This document shows positions 41,701 through 54,800 of a stretch of 64,000 nt of DNA, piece by piece. Position numbers and translations under genes: made by a program. Each line of letters starts with the position of its first letter. Position 1 is the stretch's first letter. The DNA lies in assembly GCA_018806985.1 (NCBI GenBank), contig JADANN010000197.1, forward strand, positions 1,944,001-2,008,000, read 5' to 3'. This stretch comes from Angiostrongylus vasorum (taxonomy: Eukaryota; Nematoda; Chromadorea; Rhabditida; Metastrongylidae). Under the pieces are notes generated by a model that made no database searches, was not told where the DNA came from, and worked only from the letters and a program-made list of their open reading frames with translations.

Positions 41701-44700
41701 TCCACTGCTTCGGTTTGAAATGGAACATAGGCACTTATTTTTACGAAGTGACTGCACTTGCTAGTAACAAGCTAGCTAACTGCAGTTTTTTTAATGAAAA
41801 CAATGATATTGCCTAGAACCTTCTGATGTTAATAAATCGGTCCCATCAAGTAAAACTATTTCTAGGCTTATTTCTTGAAATCGATGGTGCTGTAATATTC
41901 TTGTAATAAAAGAGTGACGATTCTTTATGTTATCCGTGCTAGTTTTAACGGAAACATTAATGAATTAGCGATTCTTTCGAGAGTAAAGTCGCTGAGAGTT
42001 GGTGGAATACATAAGAGTAAATCAGTACATAGTGCTTCCCTAAGCCTGTGTATGCCTAAAAGAAGGCAGCGGAAAAAATTATGGAGCACGGTATTCACAT
42101 CTGAAGTGTAACGCTGAAACTGTTTGTTTATTCCAGAAAAACTTCTCGATATTTTATTGTTTACAGTACAACTTGAAATTACTAGCGTTACACTAATTTC
42201 AGCAAAAAGAGTACGGCCTGATGCGAATCGTCGACGATCCGACGAAATGTGCTTGGCTAGCAAATGGGCATTCACTCGAGCACTATTTAATACGTCACCA
42301 GGTAAGAGAAAAACTCGGCGATGCCTAGGAAAGTTAAAAGGAGACGGAACGACTCTCTTGCTTCCTCTCAATACTTCTGATACTTGTTAGTTGGAAAGAT
42401 AGGAGAAATTGGAAGGGAGAAGTGGAACGTTACCAGTAGGAAGAAGGAATTCCGTAGATATCACCTATGAACACTTGAGGTGATTCCAATATTAATGGAA
42501 AAAAATAGCGACGTTGAATGGATGTTTAACGATGGTAGTAGAAAAAAAAGAAATGCATGGATTATTATGGGTTGTACTTTTACTTCACATAGAAAGCACA
42601 AATGATGACGATGTTAGGTTTTTCCTCCATCGAATTGGGTTCCTCGTTTTTGAGCCATAACATCAGTATGTTGACGACAGTTTTTTCGATAAGCTATCTA
42701 GGCTTATGGGGCAGACTTTCGCCAGGCTGACCTCGGCGATTCCAGGGAACCACACTCCAAAAAATGGAGGTTATGCTGGGGCCCACACAACCAGTGAGGA
42801 CAGGCCATTCAAGTATAAAGTATCTTAGCTTAGTTGAAAATGCATACTTAACACCTTTGTATCTCAGCGTGTTCTTCGGCAACTGCGGTTAGTTTCGTAA
42901 CAGCTCGAACGCAAAGAGTTGTGAGCTCGAGAAACTTCTATCGGAGGTTTTTTCCCATCGCTTGAAGTGCATAAATTCCTTCTCCTTGCAATATCTTGTT
43001 AATCTTGAGTCCCATTAAGATTCAGATCTTCAAAGAAAATTGAAGAGCAACCTCAGAAATCCAAAAAATCTTTGCGCAAGCACGTATTGCATTCTCTGGA
43101 ACCATTCCTATCCTTCTGCATGGAATCCTGGCTTTTCGCATGCTTGTCTATTCAAAAATGCAGCTGTCGATGAAAAGAAAGGAAAAAAGAAATGTGGGAA
43201 AATGTGACTGATTTTTCCCTTCTTCATAAGGATTTGCAGGATTTATTGGTTTGTGTTTCAATTAATAAAGTTCACTGTAAGCTGAGACATAGCTTTTTAA
43301 CTTCGGAAATTTGAATTGCTTTTGAAAATATCCACCTGGAAATCAGTGCATGTTTTTAGGATCGGGTTAAATGTTTCATTCACTTTGTTAATCGGATTAT
43401 TTTTATCTCTTTGATGAAACTCTTTAAGATATGTGTCAGGAATTCTTTCTGGGTTATAAGTAGGTTACTTAGAAGAAACTGCAATAATTTATGGCTTGCA
43501 TCACTACATCTCATCTGAGATCCCGTTAATCATCAGTAGACTTGAAGCGCCATAAGTAAAATCCTCATCCGTCAATGTCACGCTTCGTAGCTTCCCAGTG
43601 GGCTCCGAACGCTTAAAGGACAAAAATGGCATCATACTTTCCCTACAAGACTCTTCCCTTATTTTAATGGCTTTTGGCAAAAGGGTAAGCATAGATGTCG
43701 CTTAGGTGTATGCTGTGGTACTAGTTTACCCTTGGCCGGCTGGCTTTGTAGATGAAAATGCAAGATTCCTCCACACAGTTGTCGTGACGTTGTCGTGAAG
43801 ATGAACCCTCCGTTATACGTCACTTTTTCCACACCCTATAGATACCTCCTTCCTACCAATGAGCTGTTAATGGTTAAGAGATTGGGTAATCTCACTTTAA
43901 GTAGGAATGAAATGATAGGCGACTGGCAATGGAATGCCGGAAAGGACCCTACCGATATGAATAACAGAATGCGGTTGGCTTTCGTTCGTGATCCTAGTTT
44001 TTGATTCTTGGTTGATCTTTTTTTTGTTATAGTTGTTTTTTCCAGTTGTTACGCAATGTTAACGTATTGTTTTGTTTTAGGACACGGTAGAGTACCGTCG
44101 TAAAATCCGTCTACTAAAAGTCCGAATGTTGGATGGCTCAGTGAAGACAATACCGATTGACGAAAGTCATCCTGTCGGACAGCTTATGGTCGGCGTGTGC
44201 ACAAAAATTGGCATTTCTAACTATGAGGAGTACAGCTTGGTAAGAGATTTTCAGCTGCAATCACTTTGATTTAGCCGTAAGCTCGATGATATCTCGTTCC
44301 GAGCTCTTGGAAGATCGTTCGCCTTTGGAGGACTTCATAACGAAGTTTTCCCTTACAGAAAATCAACATCTGCGATGTGCTTTGGACCGCTTTACCGCAT
44401 TGAAATTCGCACACGAAACCAAATCTGATTTTTTTTCAGGCTTACGTTGATCTAATTGAATCTCGCAATAGATTATATTTGAAATCCTTACAGAACAAAT
44501 TGGTTTACATGTCATGAAATTGAACTCTGAATATCTTCAGTAGGTTAGGGACTTAACCTGTATTGGATGAAAGTGGGCGTTCCCATCCTAAATTGTTGTG
44601 TATTTTGTCATAATATAGGGATTTCCCGCAATACTCTGCAGTACACACTTGATCGGTACCTAATTCGTTTCTGCGTCTAACAAGCGTTTATCGCCGGGGT

Positions 44701-47700
44701 CGGCAAATTGGTACCAGACTTGTCTGGGAGGGGGAATTCCACTGATTTGATACATCGGTAGACCAATGCAAGTCACTGTGTAATCCAGATTGCATTCATT
44801 CACCTTTACACTGCTGCGAATGCAGACGAATGCATGAGTCATCTCTCAAGATTCATCAACTCTGAACGTTTTATGCTTTATCTGCTTTACACTCAGTCTG
44901 TGGCACAGCTAGTAATCAACGTTTCTTTGCTTCAAGTTATAAACTAATGGAAATGGAACGATTCAGTTAGTAAGTGAATTTACTTGGTTCATTCTTAGGT
45001 TCGTGAGATGGAAGTGGACGGTCGTGGATCAATGATGAATCTCAGAGACGAGCGCTCACGAACAATTGACGGAGAACAGCGCAAAGGCATGATGGGAACG
45101 TTAGGCAGGAAAAAAGAGCAAAAATTAGAGCAGTTGCGGTTAGTGACGATTCAGATAATCAGTAATCTCATCAGTTACAGCATGGGACTTGTGAAAAAGT
45201 CCTAGAAGTGGCTATGTAGTCCTTCAACCAACGTCTTACAAGCAGCATCGCTAAGATGTTTAAAATTGCCAGTCATTCACGAAAGTTCTGAATATTGTCG
45301 TAGGATTAAATGGCGACAAACCTATGTTACATTCAATAGCGGCTACAGGAAACTTTATATATTTATATTCCAGAGGAAGTATCAGCAATGGAGCGTGGTA
45401 TGTTGAAGTAGTGTGTCCCATTTAAAAGAAAACTTAGTTCAGGGTTACGATGGAAGGATTCCTCATCTGAAAAGTCTAAAAACGTTAACTCGAAAGAAGC
45501 GCTTAGAAATAGACGCAATCTTGCAGAATGGAAGCCTCTATGGAATGAATATGAACGAGGAATTCCTTACATCTTTCAGATTTCCAGTAGTTTTATCTAC
45601 ATCTATCCGTTTTACCTTAAAATCGTAATATATCCAATGTAGTAGTGCTGTTTATGTTGTTGTGTATGTTGAAATTCAGTGATACGTTGTTCGATTCGGA
45701 AAAAATGGAACGAATCAGCGATGCACTAACAAATTCCGAAACTTGCTACTGCTAATCGCTAAACTACCACATTTAGAGCCCCTCCCGTTTGCTGAGGACG
45801 ACTCACACTTATGCACGGTGTGCTCTATAGACAATAAAAGTAGTGCTTTTCAGCATGTGAACTTTATTCAATATAACCTCTACAGTAATCTCTCTCCGAG
45901 CTTCACAATAGCTACCGTAGTCGTTTACCGTAATGTTGCTGAATTATTGGCAAGTTCCCAGAAGAGACGTGCTTTAGTTGCCGCTTCTTGTTGAATCCTT
46001 CCTTAATGGAACGACTTTCTGACTCATATTACAGAAACTCAGTTTATTTAAATAGTTTTAAAATCGGTCTAAGGCTTGCCAACGATTCCTGTGTGGCTTT
46101 TTTAAAAGTTTTTTCATCACGTTTGTTTAATAGGTGACAAAGAAAATACAATTTTTAAGGCAAAAATTACACACTGATGAGGAATTGGATTGGGTCGATC
46201 ACAGCAAGACATTGAGGGAACAGGGCATTGGCGAAGACGAAACTCTTCTCCTACGACGAAAATACTTCTTCAGGTTAGTCACACTGTGCTTGTTTTTGTT
46301 TTTATTTGTTCGTTACATAGAAAAACCCTTTAAGAATGGTATCCTTTATGTTTTATAAGGATTTGTAGAAAGAAAAAAAACGCGGTAGATCCCGTTCCAA
46401 AAAAGATATGAAAGTGCTAGGATCTTGTGGAGTCCAATTTTAATGAATAACAAAAAGACCACAGGCTTAAAAAATTACATCGTTTTCATGACAAGTTTAT
46501 GTTTCTCATGCTGAACCACTCTCCTCATGTCTTAACCTTTATTGAACTACAACCAAGAGGAAGCTGAGATATATGCGCAAAACTCGGAATCAGCAGCGCT
46601 GCTAATCCGCAGTTACCCTTACTAGGACTCACGTGATGTCCACCACACCAACCGATGTCCTTGCTTTACCTTTCTGTCAGCTAGTTTTTTTTTACTGTCG
46701 TCTTCCATTACTTTTATCTCCTATTTACTTCTATCAGGAATCATTTAATTACTCCATTGATATTTGTCTTCCATCCATTTTATTTTGTTTTACTTTCTTT
46801 CTCTAGAGAATAACGATATCTTCAGTTGATTTAGTCACCGTAAACGATGTCGTTGTTCCATATAAAGTCCTGTCTCCCACTCTCTTTCAAGCTTATTTTG
46901 GAGAATTAGGTGGTAATATTTCTTCTTCTTAATGCCGACACATGAAGACAAAATAGAAGTCCTAATATGGTGCGGTAGAACTACTAGATTTTATTATCTC
47001 CTTGTCTGCATGACCTGTTTGTTTTCTCGGTTTATTGCTGGTCGATTTTCCCCGGAATTTTTGGATAGCTGTTCTAAAGTTTCAAGATCCGGTTTCAACG
47101 CCGATTTCTGTGTCCCAGATCATTCCCGCTAATGCATGTTAGCTGATAGCACCGTTAGAATAGAAATCTGATTGTGAAAAAGGCAAAGTGAAGGCTTCGG
47201 TTGGCGTAGTGGATAGCACGTGAGCCCGTGGTAAGGGTAACCATAGGTTCCAAGCCTACCTAAGGTTCTGAGTTTTGCTTTTATCTCAGCATCCTTATGC
47301 TCGTAGTTCACATCGCACGATCCCATGAAAAAAAGATTAGGCAGTAAATAAAGGTTAAGGCACTGTTCCATGATCTTCACCATATGCAGCCATTCGACTT
47401 TCTGAATGGAGCTGAGCGTTTCCTAGATAAATCTGGTACCAATTTGCCGGCCCCGAATGGATGGGAGGCTTAGATGGGCTGGTGAGGCTTGGAGTCAGCT
47501 GCCATGCGAGCGTTGCACGTCATCGCTGTTCTGTTCACGGCGCTTCGCATTTTATTCTTTGAAAAAAACCACTAAATATCGGAAAAGCAAAAAATATGAG
47601 GAGAAATCGATGGGTTGGGAAAAAGGGAATCATGAAAACAAAGCAAGAGTATTTTTTAATAGTTGACGATGTCGCGTTTCATACAGCTCTTCAGCATCAA

Positions 47701-48776
47701 TCCCTAGTGGCTGCCAGTGAATTCAAAACAGACGTATAACTCCGATACTAATATCAGCTTCATTCTTCTAGACGGGACTATTAGAGCATAAACGCTTTGT
47801 TCCGGATATTTGCTAATGTGGACAGAGGAAAATTGATAGCGTTTTTTGAAGTACTGAAAAAACGACGAACTTGTCATGTGTCGTCATACCTCGTCTGAAT
47901 CATCAGACGCACCTCTAGCGTTACCATTCAGCTTTTTCTGGTGTATTCTGTTAAAAGAATATTATTGGCTGTATTGATTTTTTTAAGATATATGTCTGTG
48001 TGAAGTCGAAATGTTCCTTGTATCAGTTAATAATATACGGTACTAGTGCTAATGGTTCTTTTCTTATATGTGTGTCGAGCTAAGAATTTGTTACTAACCT
48101 TGCCTGGACATCTTTCCACTTTTCACAAAGAACAGTATGGACAGTAGAAAAATTAAGAGGGCGTTTTTTTCACTTCTTTTTGATTTAATTCTGGTTTTTT
48201 CTAACTTTCAAGGTGTTCTTTACAGCGACACAAATGTGGATAGCCGTGATCCTGTGCAGTTGAATCTCCTATACGTACAGTGTCGTGACGGAGTGCTTCG
48301 AGTGGGTCGCTGTAGTCACTTTTCTATGGCTCGGCACATTTTTTTTGGCAAAATTTTATTTCCTTTGCTTGAAAATGGAGACATCTTCTAGGTTGATGTA
48401 AAGATCTACATTTATTCTTTCATTGATAAGCTAACACGGGGTTCCTATCAAACCTTTATTTGGCCAACATTTCGATATCTTCGTCTTCCTCAAAGCCAAT
48501 GGTCTGACTCGATAGTTCACAGTCGTTCGTACTGTCGATGTGATGTTTTCATCGTCTTATCGAATAGAATTTTTCTTCGGCTGTGAGGAAGACGAAGATA
48601 TCGACACGTTAGCCGAAAAAAAGATGTTTATCAAACACGTGTTAGCTTGTCAGTGAAAGAATGCATGTTGGGTAGTCATACTGAGGTTAAGGGAAAGTCG
48701 GTTTTTCAAATATAAAATTCTACACTTCATAAATGTGTTGAATGGACTTGGGTTTGATTCATCATAATGTCAAGGC

Positions 48777-48814
<38 letters not shown>

Positions 48815-51800
48815 CTTATATATGCATATATACACATATACACTATATATATATATATATATATTTATGTATTATGCGGCTGTTCTGAGTTAAAAAGATG
48901 AAGTCGACTAGTTGGTCTTGAGGAAATTAGGAGCTGGCCACCGTGACGTATCATTTTTGTTTCCTAACGGACGTCTGAGAAATTGAAAACAGTTGATCAA
49001 ACGAAAAGTTCACTACTTTCCCCTTGGCTTGATGATGAGATCTTTCCAAACATTCAGAAAAAAGAAAAGAGAAGCCGCAAACCAGTGCTGGACTAGAATA
49101 AAAGTGGTAATGAAGTCCGAAAAACTATGAACTCGCAAACGATTTTTTGTAATAACTACTTATAGAACATATTTTTTTGTAAAGTTTGACATCTTGCCAA
49201 TCTTTAGATTGATGGTTTTTGAGTACGCTTTAATGATTACTGCTTAATCCAGAGTCTCCATCCAGTGACAAAGGAGATCGCTTGCGAATTGGGCGCGTTG
49301 CAGTGCCAGATCGAGTACGGTGACTTTCCGGAGAACAAACCGAAGTTTTACATAGAGTAAGTTCACCAACATTTCCGTGGAGGACTTTTCCTTGTAGCTG
49401 TAGATGTAGCTAGCAAGCGAGTTTTTTTCTCCTACAAGTCATTTGCTGCTTCACAGTTTTTTATTAATAGAATTCTAATGCACTATAGGTTTTTCTGTAA
49501 GATAACGCTTGACGCAGTGGTGCTGATGGTGTTCGGTTCGAGCAAGGCGCTGGTTGATCCCTTCTCGGGCTCAACAAGCATCTCATTCCTCCGCGGTCAG
49601 GAAATTGGTGTCAAACTCGTCTACGATCGTCTGGCTCATTCCAATCCAAAAAAGATTCCACTTACCTGTGATAAAGATCTGCGGACATCCTGCTAACACT
49701 GCTATCCCAAGTTTCAAGGGAAAATAGGCCCGACCAGCATTCAGCGAAATTCACAAGGAGAACTAACATTCTTAAAGCAGCAGCCGAACCCTACAAACCC
49801 GGAGATCTTCGTGGATGATAGATGCGAGGAAATGAATACAATGCAAGAATTGCTGGAATGCGCACAATATACGCTGTCGAGTTTTTCAGAATTACAAAAA
49901 ATTTCCTATGTAGACTACCGATGGAGCAGTCTAACATATGGGTATTTGAATAATTATAATTGGCCAGCGCAGACGGTATTACCAGTTATAGGACTTCGAA
50001 AACCCCTGAGTCAGTTTAGTCTTCCATACCAAATGTGCTTTGTCTTTTGTTGAAACAGAGCCACAGTAAAATTAGAATGCGGAGTATTTAATTATTGAAG
50101 AACTAACCTTAATTGCTAGCTTAATTACTACAGTATTCTTTAAAAAATTTCGACATATTGTTAGGAAATGCTGGCATCGAAGCAAGTTGTCTACGTTTTA
50201 AGAAGCCAGTATGAGACTGCGTGGCCTATCTTCACGAAGCACTGTTTGGAGTCCAGGATATTTACAACTTAGGTGGTCTCCTTCATGTTTGACAGGACAT
50301 TTTTTGCTGTATCAAGAGGGAGGTTTCTCACATTGCAAGTAGGATTGTTGAAGGGTGGCCAGCAACGACTCGTGGCCTTAAAGAGAAAAATTTTATTTTT
50401 CGGATAGAAGATAAAGGAGCCATGCATTTGACTTCATTAAGCATCCTAGGTGAATGGATGTACATCTGGTCTATACAATGAATTGCAATGGCCTACAGAT
50501 GTATAGGGTCAGTGATTTTGTGCTACCAAATCGGTATGGTGCCAATTTATCGAGCTCAAAGAGATGGACTTGGTGAGTCCGACCCACGGGTTCGAGCCAG
50601 CTAGCGATCCAGTGTGTATTGCAGGGGACCTCTAACTACTGTGCTACGCGCTGTTTTTATTATTCGGATGTAGGCCAATTTGGGAACCAACAATGTGTAA
50701 ATATATCAGATAGGAGATATCGATAACCAATATTCAAATACTGTGGTTTTTTTTCTGGCACTGTGATAATTCTAAACTGATCTTTCTGGATGTCCCACTA
50801 AGAATTTTTGCTCACATTTGCTTTCTTGGGCAGAGTTGAAAAAAGACTACTAGTTTTTTAGAGAACAGAATTTTCTGTGCTACTTAGATTTTAGCACTTT
50901 TCAATATGTCTGGGATTTTAGCACTTTTCAATATGTTTGCGCTTTAGCGTTATTTCTTGCTTGTCTAGTGAAAAGACTGAGAACAGCGTCCTTACCCATT
51001 AGCCGTTCCGTGACTTGTGAAATATTTTGCTGCTTCATTTTTTTTTACATCAGAGATGGTGATGAAATTTGCAATTTTAGGATAGAACACATTTACATTA
51101 ATCCATTTCTGTTTTGGAAGGTTCAGTTCAAGTACTTAGTTGAATTTTTAAATAGGCATCAGTTCATTGACACCATAGTGACTTTATTTTATTGATCGAA
51201 CATAGAGCAACAATGCTTAACTAAACTTAAAAAAATGGTTTGGTGGAGTTGGAACGGCTATTTAAAGTGGCTAAAAAGAACGGCGATCAGAGTAAAGGTG
51301 AACGGGGTATTTTTTGGACTCGTCAAGAAAAAGACCGTTTTATCCAGAGTGTTTTTCCATCAAGATCGACTCAATAAAGTTGAAGAAACAAATTAAAACA
51401 GAGAAAGGCTTACCCAAATTAATATAAGGAACGCCATTGAAGGGAGTGGAAAATTCGGATGGCTGCGTCGATGTTGCCGTGACGTGATTGGCCACACTAA
51501 GGATGTGTCGCTGCCGTTTGGGATTGCGCCTAATTTTTCGCCGAGCGTGCTGCGCATTAAAAAAAGTCTCATGCGAAGAAGATTTTGAATAAATCATTAA
51601 GTGGAAAGAATAGCTTTTCACGGGTTACGTCTGGGCAAAACATCTGCGTTGAATTAATTAGCTGTTGATTCTGTCCAAAAAGTGTAAAGTGTAAACTCTT
51701 AGCGGCAAAACAAACACTATCAAAGACTATCCATGTATATCAATGCATACGGTCCACTCTACCTACCCATAATGCGTTGACCTTATTGCATAAGGTGACT

Positions 51801-54800
51801 TATGTGCTAGTGAAAACCACTGATGGAAACTTCTGTGATGGAGTCTTCAAGTTAATTAACGATGATGTCACGCATACTCTCTTAATGCGTTTAGAGGAAA
51901 GTTATGCGAGTGAGCAATTTATTCCCAGAAGCCGTTATGTTGTACTACGTCTGCATCCGGCTCTCTGAGCATTCGCAATTTGCTCAATTGTGCACAGTGT
52001 GACACGAAACAATAGTGAGTTCGTGCGTTGCACATGCTTCGTTTTGTTTGAAGAAGTTCTTGAGAGCATTGGTGTTCATCTGATGAATAGTGGGAATTTC
52101 TGCACTATGTAACGTTCTAGGAGTAGTTGAGGACTCTAATCCTTCATTAATATTCCTGCTTTAGTTTACCTTGTGCTTTGGTAATTGCTTTGCACATAAG
52201 TTATTTTAAGGCTTTTGAAAATGTCAGTGGGCAATATATCTAGGGATCGTTTTTCCAAGCCTTTTTAACATTACGACGGAAGCATGGTCCATTTTGGAAT
52301 AGGATTTGTAAAGGGTAAAAGGATAAAGCTTTCGGCGTTGATCAATCATGAGGGATGTGCCATACTTTCGACTTCATCAAGCATAGTTACAGGTGATTGA
52401 ATGCAGGTCTGGCGTATGCATTGACTCGCGGTAGCCTACCAGTGTATCGAATCAGTGTTGTTATCCTTCCAGGAAGTGTCCTTCATGTTTGGTACCAATT
52501 TGTGGACCTCTGAGGGGATGGAAGGGTTGCTGAGCCTGGGGTACGGAATCGAACTCATGTGTATTGCAAGACACCTATAACCACTGCACTACACGTGCTC
52601 ATAATTCGTACAACAACCCAATGTCATCTCATTGAGAGCACAGAAATTTGTTTATCAAGACCGAATCAATATATATCAGTAAGAAGTCCCTCATCGGAGC
52701 TGTTAAAAAGGATTCATTATGGACGAATTAGCTGGTTGTAGCTTTTTATTCCTTTAGCTCTAATGTTATTTGTAATATCGTTAAGCACTTTTTTATGCCA
52801 GCTGTTGAAGCTCTTGTGGCTGTACTAGCGATAGCTTATAACAGTCCAACAGATATTTGAACTTTTTCAAACCCTACGCTTTTCATGATTGTCACGTCCT
52901 TGTCTATAGTTCGCTCTAGTCATTAAGCTAAAAAACTTCGGTGTAATTTCAAATTTGGGTGACATAGCATAGAATCCGTTCAGTTCCTGGAGTAAGTCTG
53001 ACCGACTGGGTAAAGGTACGCAGCTGTACTACGACAGCTATGACGAGAGTGCAGCGTCCTTAGATTTGGTAGAAATATAATTAACGGAACTCAAATCCAC
53101 TTCCTTCAATACAGATATCCTTGTTTTGTTTCACTAACATTAAGGACAACAAATATGACAAAACAAACAAAGTTCTCTTCGACTGGCCGGATAGGTGGCT
53201 TTCATCTCTTCAGAGCCTTTAATATGTGTTCGGGATCTCCAGGTGCCGGTTATTGCCGATCGACAAGATTGCTGTGGAGGATTGCTTTTTATTCATTTTT
53301 TTCTTCCATCAGTCCTTAAAATTGTGCACATAGTTTTATTCTTTCGTTAGTTTGTCTTCATTCTTAAGATATGTTATTGTCCATTAAGGATGAATTTTAT
53401 AGAGGACGTGATTTTTTGCCGAAAGAGTACGCTAAGAGCAAGGAGAATGAGAAGAAGATCGTTCTGGTAACGTTATTTCTTCACTTATGCATATTATTTT
53501 TTCTGTTCCGCTTTCAAATCTACATTTCTCATAGTATTTTTTAGTAGGTTTAATTAGAAAAAATTCGTTATACAACAGGTGAAAATTGAAGATTTTACCG
53601 GAAACTGTATCCTGAGGAAGCAGAACTACTTTAACATCTTTGTCGAATTAAGTGCTCTAGTGGCCTTTATTTTTCTTATTAAGGGGTTTTTGGTGGGACA
53701 TTAATGTTATCGTATATGTCACACATATTGTCATTACCGTTCTCCGATCCAGCCGGAAGTCTTGGTTACTTAAAAAATTGTCGTAGTGTCAGTTATGTTC
53801 ATGGAAGGAATTACTCATCCTATTTTACCATATAATCTAGTTATAGATTACTGCTTCAGAATTACAAACAACTGTCGGGTACGTCGGATTTGGATGCGAA
53901 AAGTAAATACGTCCATCTATGTCGCGGTCTGAAGACCTACGGTGTAACATTTTTCCTAGTGAAAGGTTTGTAGCCACTTTCTGTTTTCTCTCTCTCTCAT
54001 CTACCAATGATAAATCATCCATGGATATGGAGAATCATTCCTGGATCTCATTGGACAAATCTACTGTCTTCCTAATCTTAATTATTCTCGAATTCAATCG
54101 TTCTGTGCATTAGCATGAAAGTCCATTCTTGTCTAGTCGTTTCCAATGAGGCGAAAAAAAAGACGTTTAGACGAGGCGAGCGGGAGCGGATGGTTGATGC
54201 CGTTAGTGTGAGGCTTTCCGTTGACATCAACCGTTGCTGTGACCACAAATTTCGCCATTTACTCAACACAAACTAGATTTGGCGGGCCTAGTGCGAGGTC
54301 CCTGATTAGCCTCCCAGTGCTGCAACGAGGTTCAAAATAGTGGGCGTGGTTGCTTCCAGTCGGTAGGCGCCTGTCGTGTCCGCCCCCTTACCACAGCTCG
54401 ACCTCCTCCCTCTTCGTCAGCACGGAGGACCGTCGTTGTGCGGCCATCAGCAGCCCTTGCCGACGTCCTCAGAACAGACGGGCAAGGCTCATCCACCGCC
54501 GGTCAGCCCAGCACACACCACTGATGGTTACTGTCCGTTAATGAGCAATCTAATGACGGACTACTCCGGTTTGAGTGCTTCCTATCGTATTGCTGACACT
54601 CGCTGGCAGAGTGTGGTATTGGATTAGCCTTTCGGTGATGGAACAACAGTGGAATAAGCTTGAGTTTACAAATAGGTAGCGCGTACACAAATGTTCTTTT
54701 AATGCACTGTTTTCTTTTTTGAGCCGATACAAGTTTGTTACTGCACTATTCATCCGCAGTTGCTGACTTTTCGGTGGTTTCACCTCCTGAGAGCTTGATA

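Larger units (their letters stand above)
48412..48665. repeat. Inverted PLE-like termini, family P4, talin intron 6
   Basis: The left arm (48412-48497, minus) and the right arm (48579-48665, plus) share the motif GAGGAAGACGAAGATATCGA and the distal block GTGTTAGCTTnTCAnTGAAA. The spacing and order match the single arm at 40670-40760. Confidence 0.6.

Noticed and set aside
48137..48225. Upstream extension of talin exon 6 into the preceding open frame
   Set aside because: The frame is open from 48137, but talin homology begins exactly after the TTTACAG acceptor and the phase from exon 5 fits only there.
49478..49696. A 72-codon frame in talin intron 7 as an extra exon
   Set aside because: It lies inside a SINE-C copy and has no talin similarity. 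Exons 7 and 8 join in the correct phase without it.
51340..51968. Two frames (51340-51621 minus, 51777-51968 plus) as a gene nested in a talin intron
   Set aside because: No recognisable domain, no consistent splice sites, and the frames lie on opposite strands.
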